A stretch of DNA of 24,762 nucleotides from Bigelowiella natans CCMP2755 (taxonomy: Eukaryota; Cercozoa; Chlorarachniophyceae). The DNA lies in the NCBI GenBank assembly GCA_000320545.1, contig ADNK01000725.1, positions 1 through 24,762 of the forward strand, written 5' to 3'. Below the pieces are notes generated by a model. The model saw nothing but the letters and a program-made list of their open reading frames with translations. It had not been told where the DNA came from and searched no databases. Shown one piece after another: positions 8,742 through 18,901 of the stretch. Numbering within the stretch: position 1 is the first letter of the stretch; the number at the start of each line of letters is the position of its first letter. A program made the position numbers and the translations under genes.

Positions 8742-9636
8742 TTAAACACAGTATATTGCGTAATGTCTATCATAAATATCCTTAATCTTCTTTCTTTTTA
8801 TCTTGATGCTTCACACTTATCAGCATCACTCCTTTCTGCTTGTTAAAAGGAATATTTGAGTTTATATTTTGTTATGTTCTTTAACTGATGTGAAACAATT
8901 ACAAGTTTGTAACATTGCATTTAAGTGCTGTGTTAATATTTGTCCCATCGCTTGTAATATAACTCTCGCTAATGAATAGCAACATAGTTTAATAAAAGCT
9001 CCTGCATTATCCTGCCTGCGCAAGACTTTTGCGCCAAATAAAGGTATATATTATCAACAAATATAAATATCTAGAATATATACATATATTTTACACTTTA
9101 TTTGCATGTGTCTATGTAATGGAAAATGAATAATGACTAAGAAATTGGTGCAGCAAAAATACGTGAACGCAAGAACCACATGTTGGGTTATAATAATAGA
9201 CACAGCAATATCATATATAGTAATAATGGCAAGCCTGTGCAGTCGCACATCTAGCGAGCTAGATCATCCAGATGTGCATGAGACGACGCTGCAAACGTGC
9301 TGCATCATCTAGTCATGCTAGCATGGCGCTCATGCACAAATGTTGGACGTGCCCGCCTCCATTCACTTGCTAGCTTGCATTGCATGAGAGCACACGCACA
9401 GAATGGCAAGTTTGTCACGGTTCGTTGCACACATGTATCGCACGTTTATAGGATAACCACCACAACTAACTTTTCTAAGAAATACGTGCTAGGAGTGGCT
9501 AGCTTGTCTTTTGTGATTCCTCCTCGGCTCTGTGACCTATCGTCTTTCCTGTAGTACCAATGCACATGTGCATTATTCTATTATCTTTCTCGTACTGATG
9601 CATCTAATGCACGGCACGCTAAGCTTTGCAGGTAAG
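8523..9636. other. Spacer between convergent genes; no gene seen
   Basis: AT-rich 3' flank of the ankyrin gene and, on the other strand, of the transporter. It holds a (TA)n tract at 8707-8734, AATAAA at 8991 and 9037 (possible polyadenylation signals), a small perfect hairpin gcgcaa-gactt-ttgcgc at 9018-9034 just before the second AATAAA, and from about 9240 a block rich in CTAG and GCATGC palindromes. No open frame with coding character is visible. Confidence 0.6.
9245..9277. repeat. Hairpin with 8-bp perfect stem
   Basis: gcacatct (9245-9252) pairs with agatgtgc (9270-9277) across a 17-nt loop that itself contains a tagc/gcta pair. A related gcgcacatct motif followed by agatgt forms a 12-bp palindrome at 14435-14446. 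Confidence 0.6.
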
Positions 9637-9787
9637 TCATAAACTTCCGCGCGACATTTGCAGCATGCATGTACCTTGAAGCTCCGGAATCCTCATGTAG
9701 CAGAACGCGTAACCCCCCAAGGAGATGAACGTGAGAATTAAATACACGCCGCCGATTTCCAACGTCTCCACCAAGGTGATGTACCTG

Positions 9788-9833
<46 letters not shown>

Positions 9834-10382
9834 CACACACATGAGGTTGGAAGGGAGGACCCCGCTACCATCGCCAGCTCTAGAAAATCCTTCAAAGTTT
9901 TTTAAAAAAACAATACGCACCCGATAGTGACTAAGAACCCACACACGCGACTCAGGACTCCACAGAGAGCAAGCCCCTTCGACCTGCGCGGAGAGGAATA
10001 AAACACAACAGCTGACTGCTCACGTTCTGTTTTCATCCGTGCATGGCAGGTTTGGGTGAAATGATCACCGGAAAGGCCCTGTGAAAATCTCGGCCACAAT
10101 CGTTAGGCTTAGAGACCCGTAACCAAGGCCTAAAAGAAGGTCAACACAGCGTCGTCAATCAGCCTGAAAAAGAGCCGGAAGAGGGGGGGGGGGGGGGGGG
10201 GGGGGGGGGGAGGAGGAAGGAGGCAGATTCAAAAAAACACAACATTCCCTAGCCCCGTTCGTACCGTAGGATGTCGCGTACATGCAGAAGGTTATGATAA
10301 CCATCATTTTGGGAATGGAACCCTTCGAGAACCCGAAGAGCGATATCAGGATCACGCTCGTTACTCTGCATCGTTAACGCAA

Positions 10383-10419
<37 letters not shown>

Positions 10420-10674
10420 CTATACACACGTATAATGGCCGCTTATCATCAAACATAAGAACGTAGGCAGCAGACTTACATTCCGAGCGCTCCAGCGAGA
10501 AGAGGGCCCCGCCGACCGAACTTCGGGTTGTCGATTACGGATGTAGTGAAGACGTTTCCAAGGAGATGCAGCAGACCCATAACAATGCCCACAATGTTTG
10601 CTGCAAACGTCACAAGATATCATCATCGTCGTCATCATCATCATCATCATCATTAGAACGTGCGATTCGAGTGA

Positions 10675-10712
<38 letters not shown>

Positions 10713-10868
10713 ACACTTACTACCATCTTTCTCAGAGACTCCGAAGATGTCAAGGCTATAAACAATGTAGAGAAATACAGCTTCCACGCCTACCAGCTAT
10801 AGTAACCAACATTCACCAACGACACACGAGTAGTGTTCAATGGATTGTCCGAAACGCACTCTTCACAA

Positions 10869-10910
<42 letters not shown>

Positions 10911-12650
10911 TGGGGGGAGCGGGGGGAGCGGGGGGAGAGAAGAATACGACACGCACTCCACAGCTTCTACAGCCAATCCACTCACCGGACATAATGCGGC
11001 GAAAACAAGCCCAGTTTTCAGGTTTTCAGTGTTTTCACTGGAATAGAATAACTCCGACCACGTGGCGACTCTCTGCAGCCATGGAGGGGGGGGGGGGAGA
11101 GAGGGGGGCAATGGAGTTGCACATTAAAGCGAGAGAGCGTGGTGACGCAGGACCACTTAATGATCATTACCTGCGTCTTAGACATCTCCATGTCCTTCCG
11201 GATCTCCGCCAGCCGCTGCGCCGCGATCGCCTCTCGAGCGGGTTCCTCGGCAGACGTTGAAACGGTATTGTGCAGCACGGATGTGGCCTCGGCCTTCCGC
11301 CCTTGCGCCATCAGCCACCTGATCAACGAGGAGAAGAGCTACAGGCCGCCGGCGGGTAGATAACACGCATGCATGCATGCATGCATGCATATACATGCAT
11401 GGGGGTGGCGGGGCTGGCGGCGAAAAGCACGGTTGCCGATGGCGCGGTTGAGTACATAGCGCTCATGGCCATTCGAGGTGACGGACCTGGGAGAGTCTGG
11501 AATCAGCATCAGCAGCAGAATAGCCAGCCCACAGAGCACCGCGACTACGTATTCAAACAATCTCAGGCCCCCGCCGCCCCGTCGATGGGTCAACTGCCAG
11601 AGCAGCAGCAAACTGCACAGGAGGCAGTACAATCATACCAGAGAAGAATGCAGCCCTCCATGATTTAAGCAACAAGCCCCCTAGGAAGCCGAGCGGAAGT
11701 CCCGCCATCGTGAAAACCTGCTCGAGTTATTGTTGTCGAAGTACATGCGAACAAATTTAGCTGAGGGGGGAGGAGGGAAGCAGGGGAAGTGAATTCGTCA
11801 TCAGAGAGAGGCAAATGGAGTCTATTCTAAAGGGTGGGCGGGGTCCACACCGGATTGAGCATGGTGATTGTGCCCCGCACGTGCCGGGGCGAAATCTCAG
11901 CGCAATACATCGAAGGGATGACGAAGGTCATTCCGAGCCCGATCCCTATCGATGAAAAGCCTCTTTAAGGGCGTTTGATCTCCATTTTCCCATGAAGATA
12001 CAAATTTTTGTTGCGAGGATTCGATTCGTGATACGCATCAAGCAGCATATCCCAGTACATTGCATTCCAATCATGTGTTAGATTTCCATGGAACCTGCAA
12101 TACATCTCCCGGCAAGCAACGTGTCAAAGCTCTCCGCAGCCCCCATCGTGATAAGGGCGACCCCAATCACAACCGTAGCCAGCAAAAGCCCAAGTTTTCT
12201 CCCAAACTGACATAGCAGATTCACGGTGGTTTTCATCACGGCGGAAATATGTCTACGGTGCGGAGTGAACGTTACTCTGTCTGCGATGCTGCCAGCAATG
12301 AGGGATCCAGCCGCGGCGATGGGCATGACCATTGCGACCAGAAGCTGCATTTGAACCTATACATGACACCCCGCTCACCATTGACGACTAGACTATGGCG
12401 ATGATGGATTTTCGCTCCTACCTCAGACAAGTCGAAGTGCCGCTTTGTTGGCAGGAGGGCTGCACCCACAATCCCGAGATCATAGCCTCGAATCAATGAC
12501 GGCAGCGCCCCACTTACCACAACGGGGCACAGATAAAAGTAGGCCACCGGGAAATCCTGATCGGCGATTCATCGAGGCAGCAGTTTTCAATTATTCTGTG
12601 CCTTTTTCATCTCGCACATATAGTTGCACGCACGAACGTACGAACAACGT

Positions 12651-12733
<83 letters not shown>

Positions 12734-12813
12734 CAAACGGACCCCACCTTACAAGGAGCTTCGTCCTCGTTCGGGATGAACGCGGCCTTTTCATCCTCCT
12801 CATCACGAGCCAT
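9637..12813 (-). CDS. MFS sugar-porter-type transporter, ~15 exons
   Basis: Exons on the minus strand, in order: 12813-12748, 12556-12422, 12356-12276, 12206-12095, 11945-11851, 11717-11639, 11593-11487, 11318-11171, 11072-10986, 10796-10721, 10600-10480, 10365-10265, 10129-10069, 9983-9921 and 9784 to a stop at 9637. Phases agree at every join but one. An acidic N-tail (MARDEEDEKAAF) precedes TM1 (IRGYDLGIVGAAL). Family motifs follow in the expected order: SIADRFGRK after TM2, AGRCIAG, YCAEISPRHVRG, PDSPRWLMAQGRK before the central loop, DNPKFGRR, VAEIFTGPFRSKG and a C-terminal PELQG in place of the usual PETKG. About 470 residues and 12 TM segments fit the family. It would move a sugar or similar solute across a membrane; substrate unknown. 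The join near 11639/11593 works only with a 37-bp intron (gtactg...ggcag) or a one-base indel. The last exon may be spliced once more at gtacat (9674). Confidence 0.88.
9793..9826. repeat. (CA)n microsatellite in last transporter intron
   Basis: About 17 CA units; on the coding minus strand it is a TG tract ending about 8 bp before the acceptor tttctcag of the last exon. Confidence 0.9.
10184..10210. repeat. Poly-G tract in transporter intron
   Basis: About 27 consecutive G on the plus strand (poly-C in the transcript), upstream of the exon at 10129-10069. Its length is likely to be uncertain in any read data. Confidence 0.9.
10619..10706. repeat. (ATC)n and (TA)n microsatellites in one transporter intron
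   Basis: A trinucleotide ATC/GTC tract at about 10619-10652 and a (TA)15 tract at about 10677-10706 sit in the intron between exons 10796-10721 and 10600-10480. A further (AT)n tract lies at 10385-10413 in the neighbouring intron. Confidence 0.85.
10871..10907. repeat. (GA)n microsatellite in transporter intron
   Basis: About 18 GA units between exons 11072-10986 and 10796-10721, followed by three copies of ggggggagc-like sequence at 10912-10936. Confidence 0.85.
11366..11400. repeat. (GCAT)n repeat in transporter intron
   Basis: Six GCAT units plus an imperfect extension. Each unit is self-complementary, so the tract can fold on itself. The same motif occurs at 2206-2221. Confidence 0.85.
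12657..12730. repeat. Long (CA)n microsatellite in first transporter intron
   Basis: About 37 CA units, among the longest simple tracts in the window, about 20 bp inside the donor of exon 1 (gtgggg at 12747). Confidence 0.95.
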
Positions 12814-13495
12814 TATTCGAAGGCAGGCGAATAGATCTGTCGATGGCCGGTCCTGATCACCAGGCTCAAATCCGCCTCAAATCGATGCAATTCATAGTGT
12901 GCGACAAGAAATAGGACGGTTAATTAAGATAAAATGGGGTCCCGTTTTGCCTCGAAGAAAAAGAAGAAATCCTCAGGAAATCCTGAAGTCAACCATAACT
13001 ATTTCGTCCAACGGATGTGATAACTGCGATCATGTGGGGAAACAAATTGAAATAAGAATAGGAAGTTCTTCCGACAATCTTCCCTGAAAAATGGGCTTGA
13101 ACCACACTTCACCCCCCAGAAAACTGAAACCATCAAGACCAATGCAATGCAATGAGCGCCTGTGACCACAAGTGAACTGAAAGAAAGCAAGAAGACCAAC
13201 TGATGAGAGACGAGCCTCTTACCGATCAACTCCCCCACTATTGTTGCCTCACAACAGATAACAGCTACAACAATAACGACAACAACAACAACAACACCAA
13301 CAACCACCACCAACAGCAACGACGACAAGTTCTTACTGATATTCATCCAACAATTTCTTCTCTCTCGCAACGCCCGTTTTGAGACAACACGGTGAAAAAA
13401 CATAGCTGGGAAGTCAAGGGCGCGAACAGAATAACCGACTATAACCAACAAAAACTAACTAACTGACACGCCTCCTCAGAGGGCAGACCGGAAAG
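12814..13495. promoter_or_regulatory. Divergent intergenic region between transporter and Josephin gene
   Basis: About 680 bp separate the minus-strand transporter ATG (12813) from the plus-strand Josephin ATG (13496), so both promoters must lie here or inside 5' introns. I see no clear TATA box. A CAA-rich trinucleotide stretch covers about 13261-13320. Confidence 0.5.
12934..13020 (+). CDS. Possible short ORF or first exon, myristoylation-like start and lysine run
   Basis: Twenty-eight codons from ATG to TGA, reading MGSRFASKKKKKSSGNPEVN and a short polar tail. Gly2 with Ser at position 6-7 and a following lysine run resembles an N-myristoyl plus polybasic membrane anchor. It could be a stand-alone uORF-like peptide, a first exon spliced at gtgata (13015) towards the Josephin region, or chance. 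There is no second exon I can attach with confidence. Confidence 0.2.
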   Translation: MGSRFASKKKKKSSGNPEVNHNYFVQRM

Positions 13496-14128
13496 ATGGC
13501 GCAGCCCGTCACACAAGAGGAAGGGGAGGGCGCCCCGGAGCTGTACCATGAGAAGCAGAGGTGGATGTACTGTGGGATTCACGCCGTGAACAACCTCTTC
13601 CAACGGAAGGCTTTTGAGAAAGAGGACTTTGACAAAGTTGCTGGGACGCTGTCCCCTGGTGCATTCATCAGCCCTCACAAGTCAATGTGGGGTCTCGGCA
13701 ATTACGACGTGAACGTGCTCACAATGATCCTTCAGGAAAAGGGGTACGAACTCAGGTGGTTTGATAAACGAAAGCGACCAGAGAACATCAATTTCGACAA
13801 GCTATTTGGGATAATCGTCAACACAAGAACGAGCCGAATTTTGTTCAATTCGTTTCACTGGATTGCATTGAAGAAAATAAACAATAAATGGATGAACCTT
13901 GATAGTAAGAAGAAAAGCCCGGAGGAGTTTAAGGACGGAGAGAATGGCCTAATTACGTATTTGGAATCAATCATAGAAAACAACAACCAGATCTTATTGG
14001 TTGTGAAGGGCGAGGACACCGACTGCGTGTACCGAAAAGCGGAGAAAGAGAAAGTGAAGGAAGATAGCAAAACAGGGGAAGAGGGAAAAGGCGATAATGT
14101 AAAAAAACTAGCGAAGGACAAGAAGTGA
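13496..14128 (+). CDS. Josephin-domain deubiquitinase (JOSD/ataxin-3 family)
   Basis: A single uninterrupted exon of 210 codons, in contrast to its intron-rich neighbours. The Josephin domain covers about residues 15-175. The nucleophile region reads HEKQRWMYCGIHAVNNLFQ with catalytic Cys26 and the upstream Gln21; the catalytic His121 is in NSFHWIALKK and the third residue Asp136 in WMNLDSKKKSP. The family motif GNYDVNVL is at 68-75. These are the hallmarks of papain-like cysteine proteases that hydrolyse ubiquitin chains or conjugates. A highly charged Lys/Glu tail (about 180-210) follows; no ubiquitin-interacting motif or polyQ is present, so it is closer in layout to Josephin-1/2 than to ataxin-3. 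The start has an A at -3 (aaagATGG). The lack of introns might reflect an old retrocopy or simply a short gene. Confidence 0.95.
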   Translation: MAQPVTQEEGEGAPELYHEKQRWMYCGIHAVNNLFQRKAFEKEDFDKVAGTLSPGAFISPHKSMWGLGNYDVNVLTMILQEKGYELRWFDKRKRPENINFDKLFGIIVNTRTSRILFNSFHWIALKKINNKWMNLDSKKKSPEEFKDGENGLITYLESIIENNNQILLVVKGEDTDCVYRKAEKEKVKEDSKTGEEGKGDNVKKLAKDKK

Positions 14129-15305
14129 AAATGCTTTGAACTTTTCCAGTGTAAATGAAATCAATATTGTAAAAAAGAACAATATCTAGATATATCGGGC
14201 ATTCTTGCACATGATAAGTTTGTATTGAGTTTAATAGGCACAGTTATGAATACGAACAAATTATATGCGACACGCATAAATTCGTAATCCATATACGCTT
14301 TTAATAGTGACCTCTAGACTTACATGCTAGGATGCGAGGCGGATCATCATCCTAATCTAGCTAATCCTTTCAAAATCGAGTGGCGCATTCTCGGATGCAA
14401 CGATAAGAAAAGCTTTCCAATTATATTACCGCGCACATCTAGATGTACTATGCAGTCTAGTAACAGGGCGCAAGAATGCGCTTCATAACTCGTGCGCCCG
14501 AACTTGTAATGTGCTAGTGTGCACGCATCATGCGCAGCACCAGTATAGCTAGACTAGAGCACACGAAGTCTGTGACAAGTCGTCATCGCACAAACACATG
14601 TCTTGCATGCGATGCGCTAGCATGAAAATGTTATTACATTTGGTTTCTAATTTCCGTGCTTGCATTGTTGCACTTGGTGCTTTTGCATCGATAAGTGCTC
14701 ATCATCGAGTTTCTCGAGCCCAGGCGAACTCGATTAGCTCCTTCTGGAAACCCTGTTGGAGTGTACAATTAAAGAAGAGAAACGTGCACAACTCTTCATG
14801 CATGATGACTGCGGGCATCTGCCCTCAATTTGCAACAAGGTAATACGTTTTCATCCGACAAGTGGGCAGAACGATCATCTAGCCCCACGACATAACACGA
14901 CTTGCACAGATTATCATGCAGAAATTTGGGTATCGCAGTGACATGGCTATTGCTTCAATGAATAAATTCGAAAAGATTATTTGACTAAACAACAATAGCT
15001 GTTTACATACCTTGTTTGTCAACACACAACCTCTCTTTTCTTTCACCTATTGTTGATACGAATTTGATATCGTGGGTTTAAACACGTGCAACTTGGCAAA
15101 ATTACTACAAAATCACGCATAACTTCTCCCCCCCCCTCTCTCTCTATGTGTGTGTGTGTTATTTGTACACATCATACCAATTTCACAGCGTCCACCAGAT
15201 TCATCTTGACCTTGTATAATTGTACATAGATGCAATTTATTGTATTGTGTGACCATAGATCCCACAGTCGCATTTTCATGACATTTGACTCTGCAGTGTG
15301 TGTAT
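14129..15305. other. Spacer between Josephin gene and the BRO1-like gene; no gene seen
   Basis: The convergent 3' flanks of the Josephin gene and the minus-strand gene starting at 18318. From about 14320 to 14620 it is rich in CTAG and short palindromes: acatctagatgt at 14435-14446 and gggcgca...tgcgccc (14466-14472 with 14493-14499). Frames at 14598-14941 are open by chance and have no motif. A short (TG)n lies near 15147-15160. Confidence 0.55.
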
Positions 15306-15448
15306 TTATGTGGGATGAAGGGCTGCTTCTTCATCGCGAGGTATGATGCTGCCAAGTAAAAAACGGGACCTGGTCTATAAGGAAAGCCACGATAATCTGA
15401 CGCGTTAGATAAAACAAAATATTAAAATATAAAAGTGTATTATACGGT

Positions 15449-15487
<39 letters not shown>

Positions 15488-15763
15488 CTATGTGTGTCTG
15501 TCTCTGTGTGTGTGTGTTATTTGCAACTGCTACTGATCTCGTTTCCGCAATGGCATTGATAAGATAGTGGTAGTACGTACTGCAGCACTCCGATTCATTC
15601 CCATGGCACAATTGACCAGGATCTTTCCTGATTATCCCCCACCATCAACGTGGATGCGTTCAGCTCTCAAAATCAGGAACCGACTCACGGCGAAATGTGT
15701 GGATGGGAAATGAAAAGATAATCTACAACGACAATCACACACCAACGGTATCTTTTGCGCACC

Positions 15764-15813
<50 letters not shown>

Positions 15814-16020
15814 GTTTCACACATGCAAGTAGAAATTAAAGAGGCACCACCCCCATCCTGCTTTGAATCTTCATATTGAGCTTTCGCTTCCGAAAGAACC
15901 TTGCAGATATATAACGCGGTATGGCGAAGGTGGACATAATGCACCAGGCCAAGAAAAATAATGAACTGCATACATTCGCATGCCTGTATTGTACAACTAA
16001 TCCTACACATGCACACAGAC

Positions 16021-16051
<31 letters not shown>

Positions 16052-16080
16052 AATATAAATATATTTTATTTATATTATAC

Positions 16081-16119
<39 letters not shown>

Positions 16120-16367
16120 TCCTACCAAAACTCTTCTCGTGAACGCACGTGCATATCTCTCGTCGCTGCTCACCTTCTTGCAGTCTTTGTCGTAATGCGT
16201 CAGTATCTTGTAAAAAGCCTGCACGTTGGAACAAGTAATGGTGGCGGAAAAGGTATGCATGCAACATCCAGACGTAGCAATTATACATGGTCCCGCGCCT
16301 CGATCCCTGCGTATTTTATCTTCTCTGCTTCCTTTCCGGACGCCATCGGGCACCTAGAAATAGATGC

Positions 16368-16406
<39 letters not shown>

Positions 16407-16790
16407 CATGCATGTATCTGTGGACGCCTTTGATATGCTAGCGAACAGGAAGAAGCTTTCCGCATGCACCATCAAACGATGCTATCGAAGGAATTATCGC
16501 AACAACCAAGGCTCAGCGCAGTTGAGAATGTGCGTGAATCGGAGAGAATTGCCACGGTCAAGGCACTCTTCTGCTGCAGGCTTTCCTCCTGAAATGTGAA
16601 TGAATGCGTAAGATTCTCGATGGCGGCGTCTCTAAACAGCCAACTCGATAAAAGCTTTTCTGTATAACAGGGTCAGAACTCATAATGTGTGAGTAGTGAC
16701 CTATGTAGAGATACGGCAGGATCTCGCTTGCCTCAATCGTGGTACCTGCGGAATGGTGAAAGATGAGTGTTGTCGTGCTGTACTTTAGGG

Positions 16791-16833
<43 letters not shown>

Positions 16834-17025
16834 GTATATATGAACAAGCATGAATATGAGAGAATACTACTTCCGGGCTTAGTAAGAATCTCCTCCAAAA
16901 CCTAAATAGACGGTGCCGCGAAGATCGCCCATGCCATTCAAACAAATGTAGTACTAAGCAACAAGATTACGCCGTAGAGGGAAGCACACTTATACATTTT
17001 GAATCCAAAGTATTAATTAACGAAC

Positions 17026-17061
<36 letters not shown>

Positions 17062-18318
17062 TATAGTACACACTTGACTACTCGCACACGCACCGGCATA
17101 TAGGTATCGACGGCTTCCTGTTTCGTTTTTCCTTGAAGTAGAGTGCCGTGCTTCTGCAGCCCACATGGATATGTCGATCAGATTAAAGAACTCGCTTGTA
17201 GCGCGAGCATTAGTTTAGATATTCTACGTGATGCCAACGTCGGCCAAGTTACCTTTGATTCTGGCTTCGAGGAGGACGAGGATGTGGAGGTTTTCGTCTC
17301 TTTGGGACTGGTGCGAGCCGAGTTGCGGATCATAAGATGCTTTCCGCTCTGGATTCCTAGGATGGTGGCGACGATATCACACGCCGATCGCACCAACGGA
17401 ATATTCAAAGGTACATTTGAGAATGTGAGTATTGGCGGTATACATGTGAGATCCCGTCCTTGATTATATATAACCCGAGGAAGGAGGCGGACGATGAGAG
17501 ATAGTTGCAAGTACAAGGATGTGTGTTCGTCTTCGTGCGAATTCTGTCATAGAAAGTGTCGAAAGATGTGTACATACGTAGTCCACATTTGAATAACAAT
17601 CAACGACCTATTTCTGAAAGAGATTGGTCGTAATGTTTTGGTTTTATGGCAAATCCAGTTTCTCCCTTCTAAAAAGGCAAAGTGACATCTCTGTTGGCAA
17701 TTGCTCTGTTCGCATAGATGAATACGTAAATGTACGTTGGTCGTAGACTTCGGCGAGACCATCTCAAATTCAAGATTTGTGATCTCGTTCGCGGGTGAGT
17801 ACTGGGGAGCGACCTGAGCGACAATTCCAATTTCTTGGTCGGCCAATCAAGGATGGGCGCAAGTATGGATTCTGCTTAGCTATGGTTTCACCTCCATCTC
17901 CACACAGGCGTTGCGGAGAAATTCAGCCACTGTTATTTCTCCTCGACAAGAATACTCCTATAAAACAACGTGAAAAAGCTTATTACCTGCAATAAACGGT
18001 GCGAATCACGACTATAGTCGTTCCGTAAGCACGCACCTTCGTCTTTTCCCCGAAGCATACTTTCAGCGCTAACCTGCCCCATAACACCAAAACGACAAAG
18101 TAACCCTTCTCAGCAACAGTGCGAAGGTGTGCGAAGATGGAGGCGGCCGTCCGGGGCGGTGACTTTCGAAGCGACACCACGTCCTTCAAACCTCCATCGA
18201 AAACCGAAAACCAACCGTTTGGCAGCCATGTTCGAATTGCTGCGGCTCCCAGCTCGCGTGCCTTCGATTTTATACGGAGATAAGACCTAAAAATCATGTC
18301 GCAATCATCAAAATCCAT
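15306..18318 (-). CDS. Probable BRO1-domain protein, ~13 exons
   Basis: Minus-strand exons: 18318-18037 (start MDFDDCDMIFRSYLRIKSKA), 17957-17892, 17813-17736, 17668-17608, 17458-17253, 17153-17094, 16901-16871, 16745-16701, 16629-16507, 16353-16287, 16218-16174, 15899 to 15848 or 15851, 15722-15689, 15348-15306 (stop TAA). Phases agree at all joins except 16507/16353, where a small exon is probably missed. The total of about 395 residues is close to BRO1-only proteins of the BROX type. The resemblance lies in the C-terminal half: an EILPYLYIDAAIENL helix, then GIEARDHAFYKILTHYDKDC, VLSEAKAQYEDSKQ, and an ending DYLFISHPHISPIIP that recalls the 'NDFIY...VP' end of BRO1 domains. Such proteins bind ESCRT-III at membranes. 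That the exons form one gene is well supported; the family call is a by-eye resemblance. An SPX-domain reading of AFYKILTHYDK was considered and fits the rest worse. Confidence 0.5.
15452..15484. repeat. (GT)n microsatellite in intron
   Basis: About 16 GT units, lying in the last intron of the minus-strand BRO1-like gene. Confidence 0.9.
15766..15808. repeat. (GA)n microsatellite in intron
   Basis: About 21 GA units inside an intron of the BRO1-like gene, between exons at 15899 and 15722. Confidence 0.9.
16020..16113. repeat. Paired (TA)n tracts in intron
   Basis: Two TA tracts (about 16020-16045 and 16084-16113) separated by AT-rich sequence, in the intron between exons 16218-16174 and 15899. 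Other simple tracts in this gene are (GA)n at 16371-16402, (TA)n at 16793-16829 and (CA)n at 17022-17061, all intronic. Confidence 0.9.
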
Positions 18319-18901
18319 GCCATTTTCTTCGGAAAATCAGGGTCGGAGGAAGAGCAAGAAAAGGAGCAAGGAATGAGCGTGCTCTTTCTGGACAAAACAA
18401 ATGCACGTCTGCGCTCTCATTTTTCTGCATATTTTCTCTCGGTACTTTCTCGCTGAAACTCAGTGCCAGGATTTTGGATGCATAGGCGATATGGGTACCG
18501 TATTTTTGCACCGACAAAGAAAGAAAATATCATTTTATAGCCTAAAATATCATAGAAAATATGCCGAGATCATTATTCTAGTTTCTTCGTCTCTAGACGC
18601 CCCCCTCAGGCGCACCAGCCTCACTTGGGCGAGGAGGGGATTTAGAGGATGGCTTCGCGCTGCACAGCATGCGGTGAGCGAGCTGTCTTTCATATGCCAC
18701 ACACAGAATATGCTAATGAAATAGGCCTGTTACAGTACCGTTCTTGAATCGCCCACGCTTCTGTTCAAATAAAAAACAAAACAAAGGCCTAGCCTTTTCA
18801 TTTGACCCTTACTTCGTTCCCTTGGGAAAATAGGTGTGATTGTTCCGTCTGGGGCGATATGTTTCATGTGTAATAGTCCGATTAACTTAGCAGCTGACAG
18901 C
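18319..18901. promoter_or_regulatory. Divergent intergenic region
   Basis: About 580 bp between the minus-strand BRO1-like ATG (18318) and the proposed plus-strand first exon (18902). Contains a direct repeat of aaaatatcat (about 18526 and 18545). No gene is seen: the 107-codon frame at 18401-18724 has no motif. The promoters of both flanking genes should be here if their first exons are right. Confidence 0.4.

Noticed and set aside
16174-16218. SPX domain suggested by AFYKILTHYDKDCKK
   Set aside because: The KIL...DK match is short, and the surrounding exons, overall length and C-terminal ending fit a BRO1-type protein better.
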